A DNA stretch of 64,000 bases from Cyclobacteriaceae bacterium YHN15 (lineage in GTDB: Bacteria > Bacteroidota > Bacteroidia > Cytophagales > Cyclobacteriaceae): contig RKQB01000011.1 of NCBI GenBank assembly GCA_003797895.1, forward strand, positions 1 to 64,000. The letters run 5' to 3'. The notes below the pieces were generated by a model. It was not told the DNA's origin. It saw only the letters and a list, made by a program, of their open reading frames with translations, and did not search any database. Within the stretch, counting starts at the first letter, position 1, and each line of letters starts with the position of its first letter. This document shows, piece after piece, positions 16,564 to 26,500 of the stretch. The translations under genes were made by a program, and so were the position numbers.

Positions 16564-18207
16564 TTACCAGAATACAATGTAAAGCGCTGCGAGTATACCT
16601 GAGATTATTAATGCCCCGATCTTAAAGGTCGTACTGGTTTTAAACAGTTCTTTGCTAACATCAATACTATTGGGATGATCCTTCCCTTTACCTTCATACA
16701 AGCTGATGGCAATGATCAATGCCGAAATGATCAGGAAAACTACACCCATCCTGTCTAGGAATGGTAGATTAGGCATTCCGAATTTCAATACAGTGGACAA
16801 TGGAATCGTCAAAATCGCTGCTGTCAAAGCAGAATTGGAAGTGGTTTTTTTCCAAAATACTCCAAAAAAGAAAATGGCAAACACCCCGGGAGAAACGAAT
16901 CCGGTATATTCCTGGATAAATTGGAATGCCTGATCCAAAGATCCCAAAGCAGGAGCCACAATAGCAGCAACTACAAATGCAACCAAAGCAGCTAATCTAC
17001 CTATTCTCACTTGTTTTGTTTCAGAAGCACCTTTATTTATATATTGTTTGTAAATATCCATAGTGAAAATCGTGGATGTGCTGTTGGCCATGGAAGCCAA
17101 AGATGACACAATCGCTGCCGTCAAGGCTGCAAATGCCAAACCTTTCAAACCTATAGGCAGAATCTGAAGCAAAGTAGGATATGCCCTATCAGACTTGATC
17201 AATCCTGTGATCGGGTCTTTCATGGATTCGATAAAGCTTACATCTATTCCGTTTTTGACAATTACCCAAGCCGCAATGCCAGGAATCACTACTATTAAGG
17301 GCATCAATAATTTAAGAAAACCGGCAAAAATCATCCCTATTTGGGCTTCATTCAGGTTTTTTGCTGCCAATGCTCTTTGCGTAATATATTGGTTGAAGCC
17401 CCAATAACTCAAGTTGGTAATCCACATGCCACCCACCAAAACACTGATTCCCGGAAGGTCCAGGTAGGCATCTTTTGTTCCTCCCTGACCATCAGATATC
17501 ATCATTTCACCTCTTGATAGAATCATGGAAAAATGTCCGGGAACTTCTTTTCTCAACAAAGCCAAGCCATCCCATGCATCGCCACCACCAACAATCTGGA
17601 GCGCAATGTAAGTAGTGGCCAATCCTCCTGCAATCAGGAAAACGACTTGCACTACATCGGTCCATGCTACGGCTTTTAACCCTCCATAAATGGAATATAT
17701 CATGGCGAATAAAGCTAATCCCATGATTCCATAGGTCATAGGAACATTCAAGATAGTATTCAAGCTCAGTGCCCCCAGATAAAGTACCGACGTAAGATTG
17801 ACAAATACATAAAGCAATAACCAGAATATCGCCATGGTCGTTCTGACCCTTGTATCATACCTGTCGAGCAGAAATCCCGGCATGGTATAAATGCCTTTTT
17901 TGATATAGACTGGCAGAAAAAATATAGCTACTACCAAAAGAGTCGCTGCCGCCATCCATTCGTAAGTCGAAATTGCAAGGCCTAGAGCGAAACCTGATCC
18001 GGACATCCCAATAAACTGCTCCGCGGAAATATTCGAGGCAATCAGTGAGGCGCCTACAGCCCACCATGGAAGGGCCTTGGAAGCTAAGAAATAATCTTTT
18101 GAATCTTTGACATGGCCTTTTTTCTCTCTGGAAACAAATAGGCCCATACCCACAATCAGGCAGCAATACCCTATAAATACAATGAGGTCAAGTGGTTCTA
18201 ATAACAT
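16564..18207 (-). CDS. Na+/sugar symporter (SSS family, SglT-like), probable xylose uptake
   Basis: 547 residues, about 14 membrane helices. YFLASKALPWWAVGASLIASNISAEQFIGMSGSGFA is the SGLT signature with the sodium-site helix; TSTIFTMDIYKQYI matches TM8 of the sugar branch (vSGLT type). The mostly external loop DGQGGTKDAYLDLPG is also seen in sugar members. It should import a monosaccharide with Na+. It is the first gene of a two-gene operon with xylB, separated from it by one base, hence xylose (or xylulose) is the likely substrate. A candidate promoter and an inverted repeat lie upstream. Confidence 0.92.
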   Translation of the reverse strand: MLLEPLDLIVFIGYCCLIVGMGLFVSREKKGHVKDSKDYFLASKALPWWAVGASLIASNISAEQFIGMSGSGFALGLAISTYEWMAAATLLVVAIFFLPVYIKKGIYTMPGFLLDRYDTRVRTTMAIFWLLLYVFVNLTSVLYLGALSLNTILNVPMTYGIMGLALFAMIYSIYGGLKAVAWTDVVQVVFLIAGGLATTYIALQIVGGGDAWDGLALLRKEVPGHFSMILSRGEMMISDGQGGTKDAYLDLPGISVLVGGMWITNLSYWGFNQYITQRALAAKNLNEAQIGMIFAGFLKLLMPLIVVIPGIAAWVIVKNGIDVSFIESMKDPITGLIKSDRAYPTLLQILPIGLKGLAFAALTAAIVSSLASMANSTSTIFTMDIYKQYINKGASETKQVRIGRLAALVAFVVAAIVAPALGSLDQAFQFIQEYTGFVSPGVFAIFFFGVFWKKTTSNSALTAAILTIPLSTVLKFGMPNLPFLDRMGVVFLIISALIIAISLYEGKGKDHPNSIDVSKELFKTSTTFKIGALIISGILAALYIVFW

Positions 18208-18241
18208 AAGTTATGGTTTATTGTACAAGGTTTGATTTCAA

Positions 18242-18258
18242 TTGAACATAAAGTTCAA
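18242..18258. promoter_or_regulatory. Inverted repeat, possible operator of the symporter/xylB operon
   Basis: TTGAAC, 5 bases, GTTCAA: a perfect 6-5-6 palindrome, 35 bases before the symporter ATG and downstream of its candidate promoter. A repressor site at this position is plausible; it could also fold as a small hairpin in the leader. Confidence 0.35.
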
Positions 18259-18290
18259 GCTAAGGCTTTATTTCAAAATCGTATTAATTC

Positions 18291-18323
18291 CAAATATAAT
18301 GTTTTAAGCCAATCAGCCCACAA
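18291..18323 (-). promoter_or_regulatory. Candidate promoter of the symporter/xylB operon
   Basis: On the minus strand TATATTTG (18298-18291) matches TAnnTTTG exactly. A TTG (18323-18321) lies 22 bases upstream of it, slightly more than the usual spacing. Confidence 0.45.
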
Positions 18324-18553
18324 TTTTATTTTTTAATAAGAGAATCAATTAAAATCTTTTTTTAAAAAAGTAATATCCTTTGAAAATTATGAAGGGATAA
18401 ATTATAAAAATCTTCAAAAAACAGGAATAGATCCCAGTACCTCAATAGCTATATAATTAATTCATTAAATTTTGTGGTTTTTCAACTTTTCAAAAGTAAC
18501 TTTAAATAAATCAGGCTCTTCAATTATTATTTGTTCCAAATTTTGAAAATGTC

Positions 18554-20056
18554 ATGAAAAAACCCAAAAAAAATGTAATTATTATCGGAGGAGGCGTGGC
18601 AGGTTTATCAGCAGGTATTTATGCAAGACTTAATGGCTTTGAGTCTACAATTTTTGAATCGAATCCTACAGCAGGTGGAGTCTGTAGTTCTTGGGACAAA
18701 GAAGGATTTTACGTAAATGGCTCGATTCATTGGGTTGTTGGTTCTGAGCCAGGAATTGACTTTTATGATATGTGGTCAGATTTAGGCGTTATTCCCGACA
18801 ATAAATTTCATAACCATAATTGCTTCCTGGAGTGTAAAAACATAGAAGGGGTAGATGTACATTTCTACCTTGATTCCGTAAAACTCAAAAGACATTTAAC
18901 GGAGATTTCTCCCTTAGATTCCGGTTTGATTTCTGAATTTATAGATGGAATCCGGATTATGGCTAATGCCAATCTTCCCATGGAAAGGGCTTTTGAATTA
19001 TTACATGCTTGGGATTGGAGCAAAACATTTATAGGACATTTCCCGGAGGTGCAGGTTTTGGGAAAATTCAACCAATTATCTATACGTGATTTTGCAAAGA
19101 AATTCAAATCGAAAATTTTACAAAAAGCTTTTGAAAGTTTCTGGTCTCCAGAAATGTCAATGGGTTTTTTTCTAATTCATATGGGCTATGCGCATAGTGG
19201 GGTTACGGGTTATCCTTTAGGTGGATCCGGAAAATTTATAGAAAGTATGGTCAGGAGATATACTGACCTTGGAGGGAAATTTAAATTTAATCAAAAAGCT
19301 TCTGAAATTCTCATCAATAAAAACAGAGCTGTAGGAATCCAAACCATTGATAATACCCAACATTTCAGTGATTATGTGATTTCCGCCTGTGACGGTCACA
19401 ATGTGATTTTTAAAATGCTGAAGGGAGAATATGTGGATGAGATTACCAAAAATTCTTACAGATGTCTTAAAACCTACCCTTCTTTAGTTTACTTCTCTGC
19501 TGGAATAAACCGTCGATTTGACAACCTCAATTCTTCCATCATTGGGATAAACATTCCCTTGATCAAACCTCTGAAGGTAGGAAGCTTCATCCATGAAAGA
19601 GTTTCATTTCAGATTTACAATTTTGACCCCAGCTTATCACCAAAAGGAAAAACCCTGATAACTGCCATGCTGGATACAAATTATGATTTCTGGAAAAATC
19701 TTCTGAGTGAGGGTAAAGAGAAATACAATCATGAAAAAGACAGGATAAATCATGAATTACTGCAAAGCCTTGAACAGGAATTCCAAGGTATTTCTGATCA
19801 GGTTGAATTCCTTGATTCCTCAACACCGTTAACATACGAAAGATGGACAGGTAATCATAAAGGAAGTTATGAAGGTTGGTTGCCCACTCCTAAAGCTGCA
19901 AAATCCAAAATCTCCACCCATTTTAAGGATTTGGAGAATTTTTTCATGTCAGGTCACTGGGTCATACCCGGTGGGGGGCTACCTTCAGCGGCTTATTCAG
20001 GCAAGGAAGCGATACAATTAATCTGTAAGAAAGAGGGGATTGATTTCAAACCTTGA
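18554..20056 (+). CDS. CrtI-like FAD-dependent oxidoreductase (phytoene desaturase/isomerase family)
   Basis: 500 residues. Residues 6-45 are the FAD-binding Rossmann motif (VIIIGGGVAGLSAGIYARLNG), followed by SNPTAGGVCSSW and the C-terminal SGHWVIPGGGLPSAAYSGKEA, the FAD-contacting end of the CrtI/CrtISO/retinol-saturase superfamily. The exact substrate is unclear: phytoene, another carotenoid or an unsaturated lipid. No phytoene synthase or other carotenoid gene is nearby, and it stands alone between the two halves of the xylan block. It is less close to classic CrtI than to general 'phytoene desaturase family protein' entries. Confidence 0.85.
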   Translation: MKKPKKNVIIIGGGVAGLSAGIYARLNGFESTIFESNPTAGGVCSSWDKEGFYVNGSIHWVVGSEPGIDFYDMWSDLGVIPDNKFHNHNCFLECKNIEGVDVHFYLDSVKLKRHLTEISPLDSGLISEFIDGIRIMANANLPMERAFELLHAWDWSKTFIGHFPEVQVLGKFNQLSIRDFAKKFKSKILQKAFESFWSPEMSMGFFLIHMGYAHSGVTGYPLGGSGKFIESMVRRYTDLGGKFKFNQKASEILINKNRAVGIQTIDNTQHFSDYVISACDGHNVIFKMLKGEYVDEITKNSYRCLKTYPSLVYFSAGINRRFDNLNSSIIGINIPLIKPLKVGSFIHERVSFQIYNFDPSLSPKGKTLITAMLDTNYDFWKNLLSEGKEKYNHEKDRINHELLQSLEQEFQGISDQVEFLDSSTPLTYERWTGNHKGSYEGWLPTPKAAKSKISTHFKDLENFFMSGHWVIPGGGLPSAAYSGKEAIQLICKKEGIDFKP

Positions 20057-20090
20057 ACGGTATATTGTCTAAATGTATTTTCAAAAATCT

Positions 20091-20112
20091 CCCTTCTATC
20101 AAGAAGGCCTTT
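20091..20112 (+). terminator. Weak terminator-like hairpin after the CrtI-like gene
   Basis: CCTTCT (20092-20097) pairs with AGAAGG (20102-20107) around ATCA; the T run after it is poor. Confidence 0.4.
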
Positions 20113-20144
20113 AAAATTATTTATTTTTTAAATAGATTAAGCAA

Positions 20145-20171
20145 AATTCAATGTGTTTATCGCTTTGAATT
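20145..20171. promoter_or_regulatory. Inverted repeat upstream of GH67, possible regulator site
   Basis: AATTCAA (20145-20151), 13 bases, TTGAATT (20165-20171), 63 bases before the GH67 ATG. The size suits a dimeric regulator but the arms are AT-rich and may be chance. Confidence 0.25.
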
Positions 20172-20233
20172 GGATCCAAGGTATTGTCAAGCCTCATTTC
20201 AATTATAAAACCCATTTATAATCCGGACAAATA

Positions 20234-22378
20234 ATGTACAAAATTGTAATTTCTTTCTTTCTGTTTATATCTCCTGTATTACTTAAGGCCAATGATGGCT
20301 ATAAGCTGTGGCTTCAATATCTTCCTTTTGAAAATATTGCAGTAGCTGATTATTATCGGGATTATCTTGAAAATATTACATTATTAGGGAATTCCCCGAC
20401 CCATGAGGTCATCAGAAAAGAGTTGGGAATTTCAATTACTGGTTTTTTTGAAGGGAGAACAACTCCCAATATTTCTTCAGATAACACTAATTCAGGGCTT
20501 ATTTGGATTGCAAAAGCAGAGGATTTACCAGAAAGCTTCCGGAATTTATTAGGTGAAAGATTAAATGAAATAAATGATGAAGGTTATTTGATCAAGTACA
20601 TTCAAGGAAAAATCTTAGTGACGTCAAATTCCGATTTTGGATTGCTGTATGGGACCTTCGCATTGCTTAAAAATATTCAGACAAGAGGAAAGCTGGAGGG
20701 CCTGGATATCCTTGAGAATCCAAAAATAAAACTACGCCTTTTGAATCACTGGGATAACCTTAACAGGACCGTTGAAAGAGGGTATGCAGGTTTTAGTATT
20801 TGGAATTGGCACAGATTACCCCATCATATTGACCAGCAATACATTGATTACGCGCGCGCCAATGCTTCAATTGGGATCAATGGCGCTTCTGTCACCAATG
20901 TCAATGCCAATGCGTTGGTACTTACCCCTGAATATCTTGAGAAAGCCGCTGCCCTGGCAGATGCCTTCAGGCCGTATGGAATAAAAATATACCTTACGGC
21001 ACGTTTTAATGCCCCAATGATGTTGGATAACCTGCCCACTGCAGATCCTTTAGATCCAAGGGTTCAGGCCTGGTGGAAGAAAAAGGCAGAGGAAATCTAT
21101 TCTTATATTCCGGATTTCGGTGGTTTTTTGGTAAAAGCGGATTCCGAAGGTCAGCCTGGTCCTCACAATTATAGCAGAACCCAAGCGGACGGAGCCAATA
21201 CCTTGGCAGATGCTGTGAAGCCCTATGGTGGTATTGTGATGTGGAGAGCTTTTGTTTACAATGAGAAAACTCCTACTGATAGAATTAAACAAGCCTATGA
21301 TGAATTCAAACCTTTAGATGGGAAATTTAGAGATAATGTAATCGTTCAGGTAAAAAATGGTCCATTGGACTTTCAACCAAGAGAGCTCTTTCACCCTTTG
21401 TTCGGAGCTATGCCAAACACACCTCTGATGATGGAGTTTCAGGTCACTAAAGAATACCTGGGTCAGGAGAGCCATTGGGTGAATTTAGCCTCAATGTGGG
21501 AGGAAATATTACAATCTGACACCTATGCAAAAGGTAAAGGAAGTACGGTAAGCAAGGTGCTTGATGGCAGCCTCCACCAATATAATCTTACAGGCATGGC
21601 AGGTGTTTCCAATATTGGGACAGACAGAAATTGGACAGGACATCATACCGGTCAGGCTGATTGGTATGCTTTTGGAAAATTGGCATGGAATCCTGAAAGC
21701 AATGTGGGTGAAATTACTGAAGATTGGTTGAAAATGACATTTTCGAATGATCCTGACTTTGTCAATTCTGCAAAAAATATCTCACTAAAATCTTATGAGA
21801 CTTTGGTGAATTACATGACTCCCTTAGGATTGCACCATATCATGGCCAGGAGTCATCACTGGGGACCAGGTCCATGGGTAACTGGAGGTGGAAGGGATGA
21901 CTGGACAGCTACCTATTACCACAGGGCCGATAAAAATGCCATAGGCTTTGACCGTACAGAGAATGGCAGCAATGCCTTGGGTCAGTATGCTCCGGAATGG
22001 AAAAAGGTTTGGGGGGATCCAGAAACTACACCTTTGGAATTTTTGCTGTGGTTTCATAGGGTTTCCTGGAATCAAAAGCTATCTACAGGAAATACCTTAT
22101 GGGATGAAATGGCAATGAGGTATCAGCAAGGCGTGGAAGGTGCAAGATGGATGGCAAATGAATGGGCCAAACTAGAAGGGAAAATAGACCAGGAAAGGTA
22201 TTCGCACATTTCTTCTTTCCTAAATATTCAGGTGAAAGAAGCTGAATGGTGGAGGGATTCTTGCCTCTTGTATTTCGGTCAATTTTCGGGAAGACCGCTT
22301 CCTAAGGGAGTTGAAAAACCCAAGCATGACCTGGAGTATTACCTGAATTTCAAAAGAAACTTTGTTCCTGGGATTTAA
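20234..22378 (+). CDS. GH67 alpha-glucuronidase
   Basis: 714 residues with a signal peptide (residues 1-19, cleavage after LLKA). An N-terminal GH67N domain (about 25-150), the TIM-barrel catalytic domain (155-480) and a helical C-terminal domain (480-705) follow the usual order. Aligned by spacing with Cellvibrio GlcA67A, the acid is Glu305 (VKADSEGQPGP) and the base pair Asp379 (GPLDFQPREL) and Glu407 (VTKEYLG). It removes 4-O-methyl-glucuronic acid from the non-reducing end of aldouronic acids made by GH10 xylanases. The GH10 gene starts one base after its stop, so the two enzymes are made together. Confidence 0.96.
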   Translation: MYKIVISFFLFISPVLLKANDGYKLWLQYLPFENIAVADYYRDYLENITLLGNSPTHEVIRKELGISITGFFEGRTTPNISSDNTNSGLIWIAKAEDLPESFRNLLGERLNEINDEGYLIKYIQGKILVTSNSDFGLLYGTFALLKNIQTRGKLEGLDILENPKIKLRLLNHWDNLNRTVERGYAGFSIWNWHRLPHHIDQQYIDYARANASIGINGASVTNVNANALVLTPEYLEKAAALADAFRPYGIKIYLTARFNAPMMLDNLPTADPLDPRVQAWWKKKAEEIYSYIPDFGGFLVKADSEGQPGPHNYSRTQADGANTLADAVKPYGGIVMWRAFVYNEKTPTDRIKQAYDEFKPLDGKFRDNVIVQVKNGPLDFQPRELFHPLFGAMPNTPLMMEFQVTKEYLGQESHWVNLASMWEEILQSDTYAKGKGSTVSKVLDGSLHQYNLTGMAGVSNIGTDRNWTGHHTGQADWYAFGKLAWNPESNVGEITEDWLKMTFSNDPDFVNSAKNISLKSYETLVNYMTPLGLHHIMARSHHWGPGPWVTGGGRDDWTATYYHRADKNAIGFDRTENGSNALGQYAPEWKKVWGDPETTPLEFLLWFHRVSWNQKLSTGNTLWDEMAMRYQQGVEGARWMANEWAKLEGKIDQERYSHISSFLNIQVKEAEWWRDSCLLYFGQFSGRPLPKGVEKPKHDLEYYLNFKRNFVPGI

Positions 22379-22379
22379 G

Positions 22380-23501
22380 ATGGAATCAATATATAAATCA
22401 ATAATGACCATATGCTTTGCCATTATCATGGGACAAGGGCTATGTCAACAGGCAGGAATGGGGTTAAAAGAAATGTTTGGAGATGCTTTCTATATAGGTA
22501 CAGCTATCAGTTATAAGCAGGCTTCCGGAGAAGAAGAAAATGCTTGGCCTCTTTTGGAAAAAAACTTTAATAGCATCACTTCTGAAAACATGTTGAAATG
22601 GGGCCCCATACACCCCAACCCTGGTACCTACAATTTTAAATCAGCAGACCAATTTGTTCAATTGGGCAAAAAGCTCAATGCTTTTATCGTTGGTCATACC
22701 TTGGTCTGGCACCAACAGACCCCCAAATGGGTTTACCAAAATGAAGATGGAACTGCCATTGGAAAGGAAACATTATTGAAAAGAATGGAGGACCATATAG
22801 AAACGCTTGTAGGTAGATACAAAGGACAGATACATGGATGGGATGTAGTAAATGAGGTTTTTGAAGATGACGGTAGCTATAGAAATTCAGAATGGTATCA
22901 GATTACTGGAAGGGACTATATATTCAAAGCCTTTCAAAAAGCATATGAAATGGACCCAGATACAGAATTGTACTACAATGATTATAACCTCTGGAAACCA
23001 GAGAAGCGTGATGCAGCAATTGCATTGGCAAAAGAATTAAGGGAAAAAGGATTAAGAATTGACGGCATTGGTATGCAAGGTCATTATATGTTGGATTCTC
23101 CGGATGTGAAATGGATAGAAGCTTCTATAATAGCAATTTCAGAAGCCGGGTTTAAAGTCATGGTGACTGAATTGGATGTAGATGTTCTCCCAAGACCTAG
23201 AGCAAGCGAAGGTGCTGACCTAAATAAAAATTATGCCTTGGACGAAAAATTCAACCCTTTTACAGAAGGATTACCGAAAGAGATAGAAGAACAATTTATA
23301 AAACGATATGCGGATATTTTCACTGTATTGTACAAACATAGAGATAAAATCAGTCGTATTACTTTTTGGGGATTACACGATGGCGCCTCCTGGCTGAACA
23401 ATTGGCCCGTTAGAGGAAGGACCAATTATCCTTTGTTATTTGATAGACGTTTTGAAATTAAAATGAATTTAAGAGATGAAAAATTGAGCATTTTTAGATA
23501 G
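22380..23501 (+). CDS. GH10 endo-1,4-beta-xylanase
   Basis: 373 residues from ATG 22380, one base after the GH67 stop; a TTG at 22362 lies inside that gene. Signal peptide to about residue 23 (GLCQQ). A single GH10 TIM barrel: SENMLKWGPIHPNPGTYNF, GHTLVWHQQTPKWV, acid/base Glu159 in WDVVNEVF, nucleophile Glu264 in VTELDVDV, and FWGLHDGASWLN near the end. No binding module. It cuts the xylan backbone outside the cytoplasm and leaves products with glucuronosyl groups on the non-reducing xylose, which suits the GH67 partner. Confidence 0.96.
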   Translation: MESIYKSIMTICFAIIMGQGLCQQAGMGLKEMFGDAFYIGTAISYKQASGEEENAWPLLEKNFNSITSENMLKWGPIHPNPGTYNFKSADQFVQLGKKLNAFIVGHTLVWHQQTPKWVYQNEDGTAIGKETLLKRMEDHIETLVGRYKGQIHGWDVVNEVFEDDGSYRNSEWYQITGRDYIFKAFQKAYEMDPDTELYYNDYNLWKPEKRDAAIALAKELREKGLRIDGIGMQGHYMLDSPDVKWIEASIIAISEAGFKVMVTELDVDVLPRPRASEGADLNKNYALDEKFNPFTEGLPKEIEEQFIKRYADIFTVLYKHRDKISRITFWGLHDGASWLNNWPVRGRTNYPLLFDRRFEIKMNLRDEKLSIFR

Positions 23502-23660
23502 CCAGTGGTAATCTATTCTTGGTGCCTTAGAAAGGTATTGTGGTTATCTGAAATTATTCTGGAAATAAAAAAATAATTGCTTCAAATCCCTGATGTATTC
23601 CGGACAGGTCTCCCGGGTAAATCTGGTTTTGAAAGGAAAGTATAAAAAGAGTATTTTTCC

Positions 23661-24548
23661 TTAATATTTCGCAAAAAGCTTATATTCTTCCCCATTGGTC
23701 TTTTTGTAATAAAACCAAATTCCTGGTGCATTATCCATGCGCCTGCTACGCTCCAAAAGTGCATCAAAATCCTGATTGTAAATCTCTTCCAGAATGATGC
23801 TCAAAAAATTAACTGGATAGTTAGGGACTAATCTTCCTCCCTGATCACTGATCATGGTCCTTTGAATCATAAAATAAGGTATAATCATTTCCTCACCATT
23901 GGAATAGCGGGCAATAATGGAGTTCAATTTTTTTCTGGTAAAAATGAAATTCTCATCATATTTCTCATGAGTAGTGAGATCTACGTCAAAGGAAGGTTTG
24001 CTAAACAAGCCACCTTTATTTGTTTGGGTTACTTCAAACAATGCAAAATCCTTCTCAGAATAGCGTATTAAACTTTCGGAACTGACTTTTTCACCATCCA
24101 ACATCACATTAAGATTCTTATTTCTCAATAATCTCCCCCAAACCTCGGATTCCATTTGTTGTTTTTCAGGTGGCATATTGTAAATAAAAGATACCTGGAC
24201 CCTATCCTTTCGGTTTTGGACTCTTAATAATTGATCTAAAACCCAGGAATCCAAAAATGGAAATTCGATAGCATAATCTTTCTCTTCAAAGCTTAAGTTA
24301 TCATATGCAGATTTTGCTGCGGAAATGTCAAGCTTTTGGAGTTCCAAAACATAATCAGATGATATACTTTTAGCGGTATTAAGGTATTCCTCAAAATTTC
24401 TCACCTTTTCCTGATCTACCCCACTGTTTTTTTCAGGGAGTACCTGTGCATTGTTGCTTCCAACTAATCCAAAAAGAAAAAAAATAAACGATATAAAAGT
24501 AGTCATGATTTTACGGTCTTTAATTTTCAATACGAGTTTTCGCATCAT
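23661..24548 (-). CDS. Secreted protein of unknown function
   Basis: 295 residues. An N-terminal basic stretch is followed by a hydrophobic segment (residues 15-35, MTTFISFIFFLFGLVG, then NNAQ), consistent with a signal peptide; the real start could be ATG 24506. The remainder is soluble, mixed helix and strand, with no cysteine and no motif I recognise. It ends with GIWFYYKKTNGEEYKLFAKY. It is monocistronic between the xylan block and fhs, in the opposite orientation to both. No function can be given. Confidence 0.75.
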   Translation of the reverse strand: MMRKLVLKIKDRKIMTTFISFIFFLFGLVGSNNAQVLPEKNSGVDQEKVRNFEEYLNTAKSISSDYVLELQKLDISAAKSAYDNLSFEEKDYAIEFPFLDSWVLDQLLRVQNRKDRVQVSFIYNMPPEKQQMESEVWGRLLRNKNLNVMLDGEKVSSESLIRYSEKDFALFEVTQTNKGGLFSKPSFDVDLTTHEKYDENFIFTRKKLNSIIARYSNGEEMIIPYFMIQRTMISDQGGRLVPNYPVNFLSIILEEIYNQDFDALLERSRRMDNAPGIWFYYKKTNGEEYKLFAKY

Positions 24549-24826
24549 ATCGACAAAATTTTGAAACTTACAGCAAATACTGTTTCAACGCGTTTCAAAA
24601 TTACAATTCAGGAATATGAAAAGGGCGATTAAAATGTACGTTTCATATCCTAACAATCTCTATTTCAGACTACAAATACAGAATAAAAACAGGATTTTCA
24701 AAAGAAAATAACGATAAATTCCTAAATAAAGTATATTTTTCTTTAATGAGTTGCACTCTAAAATAAGAATTAAGCCTAAATTACCCCTATGATTTAAGAC
24801 ACCTTTTTTATCAAAGAAATAAACCC
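24549..24826. other. Divergent promoter region upstream of fhs
   Basis: 278 AT-rich bases between divergent genes. No gene and no convincing promoter match. Confidence 0.4.
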
Positions 24827-26500
24827 ATGTATAAATCTGACTTAGAAATTGCAAAAGCATCCAAGATGCTCCCCATCTCTGAAATAGCAAAAAAACTCAA
24901 TGTTGAATTGGAAGACCTCAGGCCATATGGTAAATACGTGGCTAAACTTCCGTTAAAATTAATTGATGAATCAAAAATCAAAGGGAAGAAACTCATTCTG
25001 GTAACTGCCATTACACCAACTGTTGCGGGTGAAGGAAAAACAACAGCCAGTATTGGGCTAACGGAGGGCCTGAATAAAATTGGAATCAAAACTGTTGTTG
25101 TACTGAGAGAGCCTTCCTTAGGGCCTGTTTTCGGGATGAAAGGGGGTGCTGCAGGAGGCGGTTACGCCCAGGTCTTGCCTATGGAAAGTATCAACCTTCA
25201 CTTTACAGGTGATTTTGCTGCTGTTGAAAAGGCACACAACTTACTTTCTGCCCTTTTGGACAATCATATTCATAATCAGAAAAACGCCCTGAATATAGAT
25301 CCCCGAAAAATCATCTGGAAAAGGGTAATGGACATGAATGAAAGGGCTCTTCGGGATATTGTCATAGGCTTAGGGGGTTCCACTCAAGGTATTCCCAGAG
25401 AATCAGGCTTTGATATTACCGCAGCTTCTGAAGTAATGGCAGCTTTATGCCTTTCTAAAAACCTAATGGATCTTAAAGAGAAATTAGGAAATATTATTGT
25501 TGGTTATACCTATCAGGATGAGCCCATAAGAGCTCATCATTTAAAAGCCCAGGGAGCTATGGCTGCCTTACTGAAACATACCATCATGCCTAATCTTGTT
25601 CAGACCATAGAAGGAAATCCAGCTATTCTTCACGGTGGACCATTTGCCAATATTGCTCAGGGTTCCAACTCGATTATTGCTACAAAACTAGGGCTTTCTC
25701 TCGCCGATTATGTGGTGACAGAAGCAGGTTTCGCCTCAGACTTGGGGGGAGAAAAATTTCTTAATCTCAAATGTCAATATGGAGGATTAAAGCCGGATGT
25801 GGCCGTCATTGTGGCTACAATAAGGGCTCTAAAAAGCCATGCTGGTGTTCCTTTTGCAGAATTGACCCTGCCAAATCCAAAATCAGTATTGGAGGGGTTG
25901 CCAAATCTGGAAAAACATATTGAAAATATGAGACATTTCATGCTGACACCAGTGGTGGCGATAAATAAGTTCTCCACTGATTCAGAAGAGGAGATTCAGG
26001 AGGTAGTCAATAAATGTAATTCATTAGGGGTGAAGGTAGCAGTTTGTGAAGCTTGGGAAAAAGGAGGAGATGGGGCAATTGAACTGGCAAATTCAGTAAA
26101 AGAAGCGGCCGAATCAGGTATGAGTAATTTCACCCCTCTCTATAGTTTTGAATGGGGCATTGAGCAAAAAATCGAAACCATAGCCCGGAAAATATACGGG
26201 GCAGCTGAGGTTGAATATTCTGTTAAGGCAAAGCAACAAATAGAACTTTTCAATAAAATCGGATTGGATAAACTCCCAGTCTGCATTGCCAAAACCCAAT
26301 ATTCACTTTCTGATGATCCAAAACTCTCCAATAAACCTAGCGGATTTACTATTAAGATCCGTGAATTTGATATTGCAGCAGGTGCAGGATTTATTATTCC
26401 GATTGCAGGTACCATCATGAGAATGCCTGGTCTGCCATCCAAACCTGCGGCAGAGAATATTGATATTGACGAAGAAGGAAATATCACAGGATTGTTTTGA
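24827..26500 (+). CDS. fhs: Formate-tetrahydrofolate ligase
   Basis: 557 residues, the normal length. It makes 10-formyl-THF from formate, THF and ATP in the cytoplasm. The P-loop is TPTVAGEGKTT (residues 63-73), followed by GLNKIGIKTVVVLREPSLGP and FGMKGGAAGGGYAQVLPME, all typical of Fhs; EAGFASDLGGEKFLNLKC and the C-terminal GTIMRMPGLPSKPAA are also family signatures. It could recycle formate from other reactions and feed one-carbon units to purine synthesis or, after reduction, to thyA at 10 kb. It is monocistronic. Confidence 0.97.
   Translation: MYKSDLEIAKASKMLPISEIAKKLNVELEDLRPYGKYVAKLPLKLIDESKIKGKKLILVTAITPTVAGEGKTTASIGLTEGLNKIGIKTVVVLREPSLGPVFGMKGGAAGGGYAQVLPMESINLHFTGDFAAVEKAHNLLSALLDNHIHNQKNALNIDPRKIIWKRVMDMNERALRDIVIGLGGSTQGIPRESGFDITAASEVMAALCLSKNLMDLKEKLGNIIVGYTYQDEPIRAHHLKAQGAMAALLKHTIMPNLVQTIEGNPAILHGGPFANIAQGSNSIIATKLGLSLADYVVTEAGFASDLGGEKFLNLKCQYGGLKPDVAVIVATIRALKSHAGVPFAELTLPNPKSVLEGLPNLEKHIENMRHFMLTPVVAINKFSTDSEEEIQEVVNKCNSLGVKVAVCEAWEKGGDGAIELANSVKEAAESGMSNFTPLYSFEWGIEQKIETIARKIYGAAEVEYSVKAKQQIELFNKIGLDKLPVCIAKTQYSLSDDPKLSNKPSGFTIKIREFDIAAGAGFIIPIAGTIMRMPGLPSKPAAENIDIDEEGNITGLF

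Larger units (their letters stand above)
18208..18553. other. Divergent intergenic region between the symporter/xylB operon and the CrtI-like gene
   Basis: 346 bases, AT-rich, no gene. It holds a candidate minus-strand promoter (18291-18323) and a 6-5-6 inverted repeat (18242-18258). I see no clear plus-strand promoter for the gene at 18554. Confidence 0.6.
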
